Shown here: piece by piece, positions 17,591 to 26,836 of the stretch
Numbering within the stretch: position 1 is the stretch's first letter
How the letters are laid out: each line of letters begins with the position of its first letter
Assembly (NCBI GenBank): GCA_025055575.1
Contig: JANWWP010000023.1
Coordinates: forward strand, 38,763 to 102,762
Reading direction: 5' to 3'
Length of the DNA: 64,000 nucleotides
Source of the DNA: Flavobacteriales bacterium
GTDB taxonomy: Bacteria; Bacteroidota; Bacteroidia; CAIKAF01
Notes under the pieces: model-generated
The model's input: the letters and a program-made list of their open reading frames with translations, nothing else
Told to the model about the DNA's origin: nothing
Database searches by the model: none
Program-made: the position numbers and the translations under genes

Positions 17591-19545
17591 AAAATAACAA
17601 ATTCTGTTCTTCGGTTTTTTGCCCGGCCTTCCGGTGTTGTATTATCCGCTATCGGCCGGCTCTCCCCGAATCCTTCGTGCTGGAGACGCTGGGGAGGAAT
17701 GCCCTGGTCGAGGAGTGCGTCGTACACGGCGCGCGCTCTCTGACGCGAAAGAGTCAAGTTGTCGTTGTCGTTGCCCACATTGTCCGTATGGCCGTGGATG
17801 GCCACCCTTACATCCGGATTTTCTTTCAGAAATTCAGCAAATGCCTGAATGGTGAACATGGCTTTCGGAGTCAGGGTGGCCGAGTTGGTAGCAAAATAAA
17901 TATCATTCAAGCGGTAGGCTTCCCCCTTCTTTAATTGCTTCTGTTCCAGTTTTACCTCTGGAACCAGGGGCGTAGTGTCGCTGGCCGAGATCAGTTGTGA
18001 GCTGAAAGCCGCGCCTTGCTTACGTACCGTGAGCAGATAGTCGTCATCGGCTTTCACCACGGCCACAAAACGTCCATCTTCCCGGTCCACCCTCACCAGG
18101 GAGGCCTCGCGCGAACTCAGATTTTTAAGCACCACATCCGCATCCGGGTTGTTGTTGTCAGCTTCCAGACGGCCTTTGATCAGGCGCACCTGTTCAGGCC
18201 GGGCCGCCTCATATAACGGAAAAGTAAACACATCCCGTCCACCCTTGCCCCCGGCCAGTTTGTCCGACGTAAAGAAAGCCCGGGTTCCATCCAGACTCAC
18301 AAAAAAACCCAGTTCATCGCCTTCCGTGTTAATAGGCGCTCCGATATTCACCGGAGGGCCCCACTGACCGTTTTCTCCTTTGCGGCTGTAAAAAATATCG
18401 TATCCCCCCAGACCTTTATGTCCTTTGGAACTGAAATACAGAGTTTTACCATCTGTATGCAAAAATGGCATCAGGTCGTTCTCTGGACTATTTATCACCG
18501 GACCCAGATTTTGGGGGGTCTCCCAGGAGCCATCAGAGCGCCGCTGGCTCACCCAAAGATCCGCCCCTCCCAACCCTCCTTTCCGGGTGGAAGAAAAAAT
18601 CATGGTTTGGCCATCGTAACTCAGCGTGGGCTGTGAATCCCACACTTCGGAATTGATACCTGGCGGGCGGTTGATCACATCCCAGCCCGGCCCATCGCGC
18701 TTCGTGTAATAAATGTCACACTTAGACACCTCATTATTCTCGCACATTACGAAATACAGGTATTTTTCATCCGCTGTCATGAAAGAAGCGCCGTTGTTGA
18801 AAACCGTATTGAAAGGAGCAGGCATAGGCCGGCCCCGGTCAAAATGCCAGTTGTTGTTCTGGGCTTCCATGAATATTTCTTTGTATCCGACGGCGGTGCC
18901 GGGTGCAGGCACTTTACGGGTGAAAAACATGCGGCTGTTATCCGGTGACAGCATAGCCAGATATTCGTCCTGCTCGGTGCAAATGTCTTCCACCGGACGC
19001 GGCTCGAAGGCCACGCGGTTGCGGGTGAGGTCCACCATGGCTTCGGCTTGTTTCAGAAGTTTTTGGGCTTCAAAAAAATCCTTATCATCAAAAGCTGCTT
19101 TTTCTCCCTTGTAGCCGACCACTTTTTTCAACATTTCGATGCTTTCCGTATAACGACCCTCCCCATAATAAATGTTGCCCAACCAGAACCAGGTGTAGGG
19201 GGAATAATCCGGACAAAGGCGCATCACCTGCTCCAATCGATATTTGGCCAGGCGGGCTTCCTGCTCCCGCACATATATCAATCCCAATTGAAAATGGGCT
19301 TCGTAACAATCCTCATTAAGCTTAGCTGCCTCAGCAAAGAGTTTTTTGCGTTCCAACCCTTTTTCCTTGAGCCCCCGTTCAAACAAACGAAGCGCCTGTG
19401 CATTTTCCGAGGGAGGGCAGGCGTCGCGGTCAAAAATATCTCGAGATTGGCTGTGGATGCAGGATAGCCTCAGAAAATTTATGAAAACGACCAGCGCCAG
19501 GCTGGAATTGGAATACATCCGCCAGTGCTTAGAATACATGTTCAT
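17587..19545 (-). CDS. OmpA family protein with TPR and PD40/WD40-like beta-propeller repeats
   Basis: TPR-like N-terminus; TMIFSSTRKGGLGGADLWVSQR and TLYFSSKGHKGLGGYDIFYSRK; C-terminal VAIHGHTDNVGNDNDNLTLSRQRARAVYDALL. Confidence 0.9.
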   Translation of the reverse strand: MNMYSKHWRMYSNSSLALVVFINFLRLSCIHSQSRDIFDRDACPPSENAQALRLFERGLKEKGLERKKLFAEAAKLNEDCYEAHFQLGLIYVREQEARLAKYRLEQVMRLCPDYSPYTWFWLGNIYYGEGRYTESIEMLKKVVGYKGEKAAFDDKDFFEAQKLLKQAEAMVDLTRNRVAFEPRPVEDICTEQDEYLAMLSPDNSRMFFTRKVPAPGTAVGYKEIFMEAQNNNWHFDRGRPMPAPFNTVFNNGASFMTADEKYLYFVMCENNEVSKCDIYYTKRDGPGWDVINRPPGINSEVWDSQPTLSYDGQTMIFSSTRKGGLGGADLWVSQRRSDGSWETPQNLGPVINSPENDLMPFLHTDGKTLYFSSKGHKGLGGYDIFYSRKGENGQWGPPVNIGAPINTEGDELGFFVSLDGTRAFFTSDKLAGGKGGRDVFTFPLYEAARPEQVRLIKGRLEADNNNPDADVVLKNLSSREASLVRVDREDGRFVAVVKADDDYLLTVRKQGAAFSSQLISASDTTPLVPEVKLEQKQLKKGEAYRLNDIYFATNSATLTPKAMFTIQAFAEFLKENPDVRVAIHGHTDNVGNDNDNLTLSRQRARAVYDALLDQGIPPQRLQHEGFGESRPIADNTTPEGRAKNRRTEFVIL

Positions 19546-19610
19546 GACAAAAACGTTTTGAATTTTTTTTTATTCAACCCACCGAGCGGTTTTTTTACAT
19601 GAAAAAACGA

Positions 19611-19618
19611 TATATTTG
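19611..19618 (+). promoter_or_regulatory. -7 element TATATTTG upstream of tRNA-Lys
   Basis: Exact TAnnTTTG match 19 nt before the mature tRNA 5' end. Confidence 0.5.
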
Positions 19619-19637
19619 CGGCCCCAAAATCAAGGTT

Positions 19638-19710
19638 GATTCCGTAGCTCAGCCGGTAGAGCATTACACTTTTAATGTAAGGGTCCTGGGTTCGAATCCC
19701 AGCGGAATCA
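19638..19710 (+). tRNA. tRNA-Lys(TTT)
   Basis: GATTCCG/CGGAATC acceptor stem, D arm GCTC..GAGC, anticodon arm TTACA-CTTTTAA-TGTAA, T arm CTGGG-TTCGAAT-CCCAG, discriminator A; CCA not encoded. Confidence 0.95.
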
Positions 19711-19721
19711 CAATCAAGTGA

Positions 19722-19746
19722 AAGTCCGGACAATCCGGGCTTTTTT
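19722..19746 (+). terminator. Terminator after tRNA-Lys, overlapping the 3' end of the convergent gene
   Basis: AAGTCCGGA-CAA-TCCGGGCTT followed by T-tract. Confidence 0.75.
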
Positions 19747-20578
19747 ATTTGGATTCTCTGGCCCACGCGGTTCGGATAGGTTCCACCACTTGTTTTCGCA
19801 CCATTTCCAGGTAATCAAAAGCCTGAAGCATCCGGCTCCCATACCAGGAAAACATTTCTCCGTCAGCGAGAAACAAATAGGCCTGAGGCACAATTTTTTC
19901 GAGTTCTTCAAAGTGTTTCTCTGAAAATGGATAGGGTTCTGAAGACAAAATCACAAGGGAGGGAGAAGCGGCCTGCAAATCTTCGGTGCTGATCTCTGGA
20001 TAACGCGCCTCATGCCCGGCGAAGACGTTTTCCATACCGGCCATGGCCATCATATGATGAATAAAAGTATTCCGGTTCACCGTCATAAATGGGCGGCGCC
20101 AAATCAAATACGCCACCGGTATTTTACTTTCCGGAGTCTTAAGCCACTTACGGGCTTTTTGCACGTCTTTCACAAGGCTCTGGGCTGTTTCAGGCACACC
20201 ACAAACATCCCCCAGACGCAGCATCATATCCAGGGCCGAATTGTAATCCGTGACATCGCTAATCCAGACCGGAAGGCCGGCATTTTTCAGGTGCAACAGT
20301 TTTTCTTTTTCATTTTCTTCTTTGTTGGCTACAATGAGGTCCGGATGAAGAGAACGGATCAGTTCCACTTTAAAATTTTTTGTGCCGCCCACACGAGTTT
20401 TGGTTTGGAGATAATGAGGGGGATGCACACAAAACTTGGTGATGCCCACCAGGTAGTCTTCCAGGCCCAAATCGTGCAGATACTCAGTGATGGAAGGCAC
20501 CAGGCTGACGATGCGGCGCGGCTTTGGAGGCACCTGCACCATGAACCCCATCTGATCCTGAACCGTTCGCAAATCCAT
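19745..20578 (-). CDS. BtuF-like periplasmic-binding-fold protein (helical backbone metal receptor)
   Basis: PRRIVSLVPSITEYLHDLGLEDYLVGITKFCVHPP, LHPDLIVANKEENEKE, RNTFIHHMMAMAGMENVF; no obvious signal peptide. Confidence 0.85.
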   Translation of the reverse strand: MDLRTVQDQMGFMVQVPPKPRRIVSLVPSITEYLHDLGLEDYLVGITKFCVHPPHYLQTKTRVGGTKNFKVELIRSLHPDLIVANKEENEKEKLLHLKNAGLPVWISDVTDYNSALDMMLRLGDVCGVPETAQSLVKDVQKARKWLKTPESKIPVAYLIWRRPFMTVNRNTFIHHMMAMAGMENVFAGHEARYPEISTEDLQAASPSLVILSSEPYPFSEKHFEELEKIVPQAYLFLADGEMFSWYGSRMLQAFDYLEMVRKQVVEPIRTAWARESK

Positions 20579-20609
20579 GCCTTCCTTGCCCAGACCGTTG
20601 GTTGGATAA

Positions 20610-21347
20610 TCAGAAATTAGGTTTCAACATATAACGGCTGTAAAATTCCCTGAAAATGCGGGCTATCTCTTTGGGATCATCAGATACCGAAAACAAGTTC
20701 AAATCTTCCGGATTAATATTTTTCTGCTCTTCCAGCACCACTTTTCGAAGCCATTCCAGCAAACCCTGCCAATAGGAACTTCCGGCCAAAACAATGGGAA
20801 ACTTGCCGATTTTATGGGTTTGAATGAGCGTGAGCGCTTCAAACAACTCATCGAGTGTTCCAAACCCTCCGGGCAACACCACAAAGCCCTGAGAATATTT
20901 TATAAAAACGACCTTCCGCACAAAGAAATAGTCAAATGTGATCAGCTTATCTCGGTCAATATAAGCGTTAGGGGCTTGTTCGAAAGGCAAGAAAATATTC
21001 AGGCCCACCGATCGGCCCTGAGCTCTGCGTGCGCCTTTGTTGGCAGCTTCCATGATGCCCTGGCCCCCCCCTGTAATAACACCAAAACCTTCCCTGGAGA
21101 GCTCATAGGAAATTTCTTCAGCCAATTTGTAATACGGAGAATCCGGGGCGGTCCGGGCGCTTCCAAAAACAGAAACCGAAGGCCCGATGCGTGCCATTTT
21201 CTCAAATCCTTGAACAAATTCTGCCATGATTTTGAACAATTCCCAGGAATCATGGCTTTTGATATCAGCCCAATCCATCTGATTTAAGGCCCGGCTAATT
21301 TCTTCCGGGGATAAATTACCGGGGGAGTCTGTGGCCTCTTTATTCAT
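20610..21347 (-). CDS. LOG family / TIGR00730 Rossmann-fold protein
   Basis: VSVFGSARTAPDSPYYKLAEEISYELSREGFGVITGGGQGIMEAANKGA; FVVLPGGFGTLDELFEALTLIQTHK. Confidence 0.93.
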   Translation of the reverse strand: MNKEATDSPGNLSPEEISRALNQMDWADIKSHDSWELFKIMAEFVQGFEKMARIGPSVSVFGSARTAPDSPYYKLAEEISYELSREGFGVITGGGQGIMEAANKGARRAQGRSVGLNIFLPFEQAPNAYIDRDKLITFDYFFVRKVVFIKYSQGFVVLPGGFGTLDELFEALTLIQTHKIGKFPIVLAGSSYWQGLLEWLRKVVLEEQKNINPEDLNLFSVSDDPKEIARIFREFYSRYMLKPNF

Positions 21348-21368
21348 TGGAATACAAAACTGCAAATT

Positions 21369-24209
21369 TTAAACCAGGGTCAGGGGCCGACGTTCCATTT
21401 CCAGGCGCAGATGTCGTGCGGTATGGCTTTCTTCGAACTGCATTAAGGCCTCCGGCGGCCCTTCAAATAGAATCTGCCCGCCTTCTTCGCCCGCTTCAGG
21501 CCCTAAATCAATGATGTGGTCAGCCTGCCGGATGACGTCCATGTTATGCTCTATGACCAAGATGGTATTGCCGCGATCGGCCAGACGATGTAGAATATGC
21601 ATCAGTTGACGGATATCTTCAAAATGCAGGCCGGTGGTGGGTTCGTCTAATAAGTATAATGCGTGCCCTGTGTCGCGTTTATTGAGTTCGGAAGCCAGCT
21701 TCACCCGCTGGGCTTCCCCACCACTGAGGGTCGTGGCCTGCTGGCCCAGCCGCAGATAGCCCAGGCCGATATCGCTGAGAGTTTGCAGTTTGCGGGCAAT
21801 AGAAGGAATATGTTCGAAAAACTCCGCGGCTTTTTGAATTTCCATATCCAACACATCGGCAATCGTTTTTCCACGATAGCGCACTTCCAGGGTTTCTCGG
21901 TTGTACCTCCTGCCGTTACAATATTCGCAGGTGACATGGACATCCGGAAGAAAATTCATTTCGATGGTCCGGATGCCGGCTCCTTGACATTCTTCGCAAC
22001 GGCCGCCTTTCACATTAAAGGAAAACCGGCCGGGCTTATAGCCCCGGATCTTGGCCTCCGGTAATTCGGCAAAAAGATTCCGGATTTCAGAAAAAACCCC
22101 GGTGTAGGTGGCTGGGTTGGAGCGTGGGGTTCGGCCGATTGGGCTTTGATCCACGGAAATGAGTTTGTCGATATGTTCCAGGCCGCGCAGATCTTTATAG
22201 GGCAAAGGTTTTTCGTGGCTTTTGTATAGGTGTTGCAAAAGCAGGGGCCTCAAAGTCTGATTAATTAATGTGGACTTTCCGGAACCGGAGACGCCTGTCA
22301 CCACGATAAAGCAACCCAAAGGCAGACGAAGGGTCACGTTTTTAAGGTTGTGGCCGCGGGCTCCCGTAAGCACCAACATGTGACCATTTCCCTTGCGCCT
22401 CTGTGCGGGCTCCTGGATGGTGATGTGGCCGGAGAGATAACGGCCTGTGAGGCTGTTGGAAGCCGCGCACACCGCTTCCGGTGGACCGCAGGCCACCACA
22501 TGACCGCCAGAGGCCCCAGCGCCGGGCCCAAGATCCACCACATAATCGGCAGCCAAAATCATGTCTCTGTCATGCTCCACCACAATTACAGTATTCCCCA
22601 AGTCTCGGAGGGCCTTGAGCGCTTGGATGAGCTGATGATTGTCCCGCTGGTGAAGTCCTATGCTGGGCTCATCCAGAATATACAACACTCGCGTCAGTTG
22701 GGAACCCACCTGCGTTGCCAGCCGAAGGCGCTGGATCTCCCCACCAGACAAAGAAGACACCGGTCGGTTGAGGGTCAAATATCCCAAACCCACATCGGTA
22801 ATAAACTGCAATCTTTTAGTAATCTCGTTCACCACTTCCCGTGCCACGGCTGCTTCCTTACCAGATAGCCGGCCCGGCAGACGATTAAACCACTGCAGGG
22901 TGCGGCTCAGCGGCCATTGGGCCACTTCCTGAATGGTGGCATCGCCCAGCTTAAAATACAAGGCTTCTTTTCGCAAACGAGAACCTTGACACACTGGGCA
23001 CACCACCGTGGTCATAAAAGATTCGGCCCATTTTTTCAAACTGGCCGGGGCATCTTCTGCTTCTGCCTGCCTTAGAATGAAAGGCGCAATGCCTTCAAAT
23101 GTGACACTGACGGGACGCAAGCCTTCGGCCGGAGCAAAAGTGAGCATCTGGTCGGATCCATATACCAAAGCGTGCAGAGCTTCTTCGGAAAAGGCGCTCA
23201 AGGGCGTGTCCAAAGTGAATCCAAACTTTTTGCCCAACGCCTCCAACGTTTTCATAAAGGTGCTTTGGGCCAACCTTCCCAGAGGTTCTAAGGCGCCTTT
23301 GCGGAGGCTTTTGGAAAAATCCGGAATTATTCTATGCAGGTCCACGCCCGGCACCTCGCCCAAACCGTTGCAGTGAGAACAAGCGCCATAGGGGGAATTG
23401 AAGGAAAAAAAGTTGGGTGCCGGTTCCGGATAAGAAATGCCCGATGTTGGGCACATCAGATTGCGGCTGAAATGGCGCAAACCTTCCGAATCCTCGGTGC
23501 GAACGGCCAGGCTGCCCTGGCCCATTTGCAAGGAGAGTTCAATAGCCCGGCGCAACCTTTGTTCCTGTCCATCATCCACCTTCAGGCGGTCGGTCAGAAG
23601 ATAAATGTCGTGGATTTTATAGCGGTCCAGCTTAATGGTTTCGCTGAGGCTGCGCTGACGACCATCCACCCACACCCATTCAAATCCGCTTCGGCGCAAT
23701 TTTTCAAAAAGTTCGCGGTAGTGCCCTTTGCGCCCCTGAACCAAGGGAGCCAGTAAGTATATTTTTTGCCCATGATAGGCCGACACAATATATTCCTGCA
23801 TCTGGGCTTCCGTGTAGCGCACCATGGCTTCGCCGGTCACGTAAGAATAGGCCGTGGCAGCCCGGGCAAATAGAAGGCGGATAAAATGATACACTTCCGT
23901 CACTGTGCCCACCGTGCTGCGCGGGCTGTGGCTGGTGGTTTTTTGCTCGATGGCCACCACCGGGCTCAGACCTTTTATTTTGTCCACATCTGGCCTTTTA
24001 AATCCGCCCAAAAACTGCCGGGCGTAGGCCGAGAAAGTTTCCATATAGCGCCTTTGGCCCTCCGCATAGAGCGTGCTGAATGCCAAAGAGGATTTGCCGC
24101 TGCCGCTCAAGCCCGTGACCACTACGAGGGCCCGATGGGGAATTTCTAAATCAATATTTTTGAGATTGTGCTCACGGGCTCCAAAAATTTCAATTTTTTT
24201 AGAATTCAT
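21369..24209 (-). CDS. Excinuclease ABC subunit UvrA (copy 2)
   Basis: GLSGSGKSSLAFSTLYAEGQRRYMETFSAYARQFLGGFKRPDVDKIKGLSP; LSGGEIQRLRLATQ; LSGGEAQRVKLASEL; start at MNSKKIEIFGARE. Confidence 0.95.
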   Translation of the reverse strand: MNSKKIEIFGAREHNLKNIDLEIPHRALVVVTGLSGSGKSSLAFSTLYAEGQRRYMETFSAYARQFLGGFKRPDVDKIKGLSPVVAIEQKTTSHSPRSTVGTVTEVYHFIRLLFARAATAYSYVTGEAMVRYTEAQMQEYIVSAYHGQKIYLLAPLVQGRKGHYRELFEKLRRSGFEWVWVDGRQRSLSETIKLDRYKIHDIYLLTDRLKVDDGQEQRLRRAIELSLQMGQGSLAVRTEDSEGLRHFSRNLMCPTSGISYPEPAPNFFSFNSPYGACSHCNGLGEVPGVDLHRIIPDFSKSLRKGALEPLGRLAQSTFMKTLEALGKKFGFTLDTPLSAFSEEALHALVYGSDQMLTFAPAEGLRPVSVTFEGIAPFILRQAEAEDAPASLKKWAESFMTTVVCPVCQGSRLRKEALYFKLGDATIQEVAQWPLSRTLQWFNRLPGRLSGKEAAVAREVVNEITKRLQFITDVGLGYLTLNRPVSSLSGGEIQRLRLATQVGSQLTRVLYILDEPSIGLHQRDNHQLIQALKALRDLGNTVIVVEHDRDMILAADYVVDLGPGAGASGGHVVACGPPEAVCAASNSLTGRYLSGHITIQEPAQRRKGNGHMLVLTGARGHNLKNVTLRLPLGCFIVVTGVSGSGKSTLINQTLRPLLLQHLYKSHEKPLPYKDLRGLEHIDKLISVDQSPIGRTPRSNPATYTGVFSEIRNLFAELPEAKIRGYKPGRFSFNVKGGRCEECQGAGIRTIEMNFLPDVHVTCEYCNGRRYNRETLEVRYRGKTIADVLDMEIQKAAEFFEHIPSIARKLQTLSDIGLGYLRLGQQATTLSGGEAQRVKLASELNKRDTGHALYLLDEPTTGLHFEDIRQLMHILHRLADRGNTILVIEHNMDVIRQADHIIDLGPEAGEEGGQILFEGPPEALMQFEESHTARHLRLEMERRPLTLV

Positions 24210-24222
24210 GGCTCCAGAATTT

Positions 24223-25191
24223 TCAAGGCGTGAGAATACCGGATATTTTTTTCTGGGCTTCCATATAGTCAAAGGGCTGTGGTATGAATACCGTGTAGCT
24301 TTTACGCCGGACGTTCCGTAGATAGGGCTTGCGTATCCAGGGATTGGCTTCTAATAGAAGCTTATAACTGATGCCCTGCTGCAAGGCAAAATCTACCCAG
24401 GAATTGACCGCTGAGTCCACCTGCACCTTTTTCACCGGCACAGGCGGATAAAGCTCTTTCTCATCCACATTAAAACTAAAATAGGAAGGATATTTCATGA
24501 TGTATTTTAAGGCTAGTATTCTAAAAACATACCGGGAGGTTTCGCTGTTCAAATACAAGTCATAGTAAGACGTCTGTTTTTGTTCCTGTTGTTTGTTTTC
24601 AAATCCCGCCATGCCCATGTTATAAGCGGCAGCGGCGTTGGTCCAGGAGCCCAGGCGCCGGCGGGCTTCCTTTAAATATTTACACGCGGCCCGAGTGGCC
24701 TTTTCCAAGTGGTAGCGTTCGTCCACTTCGTCGCTTACTTCCAAACCGGATTCCAGAGCTGTGGTCTTTAAAAATTGCCAAAAACCGGCAGCCCCTGCCG
24801 GGCTCACCACATTAGACAAATCACTTTCTATTACACACAGGTATTTAAAGTCATCTGGCAAGCCTTCTTCTTTGAGCAGGCTTTCAATAAAAGGAAAAAA
24901 TCGCCCCGCTTTTTTCATGATCAATAATGTTTTGGCATGGCGAAAAGTATTCTCTATTATTTCTCTCTCCAGCCTTTCCCGCACCTCAAAATCCTGCAGA
25001 GGAACAACCTCTCCTGCAAAATTGACTTCAGCCAGAAGTCGGGGCGGTGTCACGCAGTATCGGCATTCAGTATTCTTATTAGGTTCCGATTCCTTAGATG
25101 ACGTCAATAATTCACCTGAGTTTATTAATACCATAAGCATGGCAGCAGGTATTGCCAGCATTAAAGAACTACGACCCGCCCGAATTAACAT
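24223..25191 (-). CDS. Lytic transglycosylase (SLT) domain-containing protein
   Basis: YLCVIESDLSNVVSPAGAAGFWQFLKTTALESGLEV...SWTNAAAAYNMGMAGF; start probably MLIRAG. Confidence 0.85.
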   Translation of the reverse strand: MLIRAGRSSLMLAIPAAMLMVLINSGELLTSSKESEPNKNTECRYCVTPPRLLAEVNFAGEVVPLQDFEVRERLEREIIENTFRHAKTLLIMKKAGRFFPFIESLLKEEGLPDDFKYLCVIESDLSNVVSPAGAAGFWQFLKTTALESGLEVSDEVDERYHLEKATRAACKYLKEARRRLGSWTNAAAAYNMGMAGFENKQQEQKQTSYYDLYLNSETSRYVFRILALKYIMKYPSYFSFNVDEKELYPPVPVKKVQVDSAVNSWVDFALQQGISYKLLLEANPWIRKPYLRNVRRKSYTVFIPQPFDYMEAQKKISGILTP

Positions 25192-25219
25192 AAAACCAAT
25201 GTTTATAAATGATGAGCTA

Positions 25220-26281
25220 TTAACGCTGGCTCCGCGGCAATCGTGTGGTAATATATAAGCCACTAAAAATCAGCAAAATCACCGAAATTCCGGCAGCCAT
25301 GTGAAAAGATGTCCAACGGCGGCTTCCATACACAAGTACCACAGCCGTTAACCCCCCCATGATAGAAATGAGAAGATAGAGAATGGCCACTTGTCGCTGA
25401 GAAAAACCATTAAACACAAGATTGTGGGTGGTGTGGTCCCGCCCACCCACAAAGGGGCTTTGACCTTTTAAAATGCGATTGATTGTGACAGTGGCCGTAT
25501 CGGAAATAGTGACTATAAAAACCAAAACAGGAATTAAAACATTTTTTGACTGAATAAACTGTCCATGGATGTCAGTGGCATTCCAAAGGTAGCGCACGCC
25601 GAGCCAGGCTAATAGCATGCCTACAAACTGGCTGCCGCTGTCGCCCATAAACATTTTGGATGGATACCAATTATGGTAAAGAAATCCCGCAAAAGAGCCC
25701 ATCATGCCCACCGTAATTAAACTATAAAATCCGTCTTCTATTTGATTTAAGTATTGAAACAATCCGATAAAGAATAAAATAGAAAAACTTACAATAGTGG
25801 TGATGGCATCCATATTATCCAACATATTTAGAGAATTCATGAGGCCCACTACCCACAAAAAAGTAAATAGATAATTAATATATTCCCAGGGAAATACTTT
25901 AATATAATTATCAGAAATTACAAAGATGCCTGCACACAATGCCTGAATCAAAAATTTTATCAGAGGCCTGGTGTTGTATGCATCGTCCGCAAGGCCCATC
26001 AGGAAGCCTGCCAGTGCGCAAAAAAGAAAACCCCACAAATGTCGGCTGAAATACATTTCGTGGATCAAATTGGCCGCCAGAGAGGCGATTACCAGCAAAA
26101 GAAAAACAAGGAAAAAAGTAATCCCGCCTAGGGAGGGCTTTCTTGAAGGATTCCAACGGATTTGTAAAGCTTCATCGCGGGTGCCCAGGTTGGTTGCAAA
26201 CTTGAGTAAAAGCGTGTTGGTAACAATAGTAATGACCAGTGAAAGAATAAAAGCCGCCAAAAGAATTAGGACTTTTTCCAT
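25220..26281 (-). CDS. WecA/MraY family undecaprenyl-phosphate glycosyl-1-phosphate transferase
   Basis: RKPSLGGITFF, LADDAYNTRPLIKFLIQ, NSLNMLDNMDAITT, GDSGSQFVGMLLAWLGV, GGRDHTTHNLVFNGFSQRQVA. Confidence 0.93.
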   Translation of the reverse strand: MEKVLILLAAFILSLVITIVTNTLLLKFATNLGTRDEALQIRWNPSRKPSLGGITFFLVFLLLVIASLAANLIHEMYFSRHLWGFLFCALAGFLMGLADDAYNTRPLIKFLIQALCAGIFVISDNYIKVFPWEYINYLFTFLWVVGLMNSLNMLDNMDAITTIVSFSILFFIGLFQYLNQIEDGFYSLITVGMMGSFAGFLYHNWYPSKMFMGDSGSQFVGMLLAWLGVRYLWNATDIHGQFIQSKNVLIPVLVFIVTISDTATVTINRILKGQSPFVGGRDHTTHNLVFNGFSQRQVAILYLLISIMGGLTAVVLVYGSRRWTSFHMAAGISVILLIFSGLYITTRLPRSQR

Positions 26282-26293
26282 ACAGAAAATGTG

Positions 26294-26836
26294 TTACATT
26301 TTAAATGGACTTTTAAATTGAGAGAAAGCCATCCCATGTGCATCTTTTTCTGAAACGAGCGGCTGGCTCACCGGCCAGGGAATTGCAAGGTCAGAATCAT
26401 TCCAGCGGATACAAGCATCGGAAGGGGCGTGATATATCTGAGTCACTTTATACAGGAGCAAAGTGTCCGGCTCCAGAGCTGCAAAACCGTGGGCAAAACC
26501 CGGGGGAATCCAGAAAATATGATGATTTTGGGCGGTGAGAATTTCGGCATGGTACTTTCCGAATGTGGAGGAGCCTACCCGCAAATCCACCGCCACATCA
26601 TAAGCCGCCCCGCGCACCACGCGCACCAACTTCCCCTGCTCATAAGGAGGCAACTGAAAGTGCAGGCCTCGAATCACCCCGCGCGCCGAACAGCTTTCAT
26701 TGTCCTGTACAAAAGAACACTGAAGGGCTGATTGTAATTTTTCATTAAAAGACTCCATGAAATACCCCCGCGCATCCTGAAAAATTTTGGGTTTAATTAG
26801 TAAAAGCCCTGCAATGGGCAGCTCAAGCAGTTCCAT
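26294..26836 (-). CDS. rfbC: dTDP-4-dehydrorhamnose 3,5-epimerase
   Basis: ARGVIRGLHFQLPPYEQGKLVRVVRGAAYDVAVDLRVGSSTFG; IPPGFAHGFAALEP; WNDSDLAIPWP. Confidence 0.95.
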   Translation of the reverse strand: MELLELPIAGLLLIKPKIFQDARGYFMESFNEKLQSALQCSFVQDNESCSARGVIRGLHFQLPPYEQGKLVRVVRGAAYDVAVDLRVGSSTFGKYHAEILTAQNHHIFWIPPGFAHGFAALEPDTLLLYKVTQIYHAPSDACIRWNDSDLAIPWPVSQPLVSEKDAHGMAFSQFKSPFKM

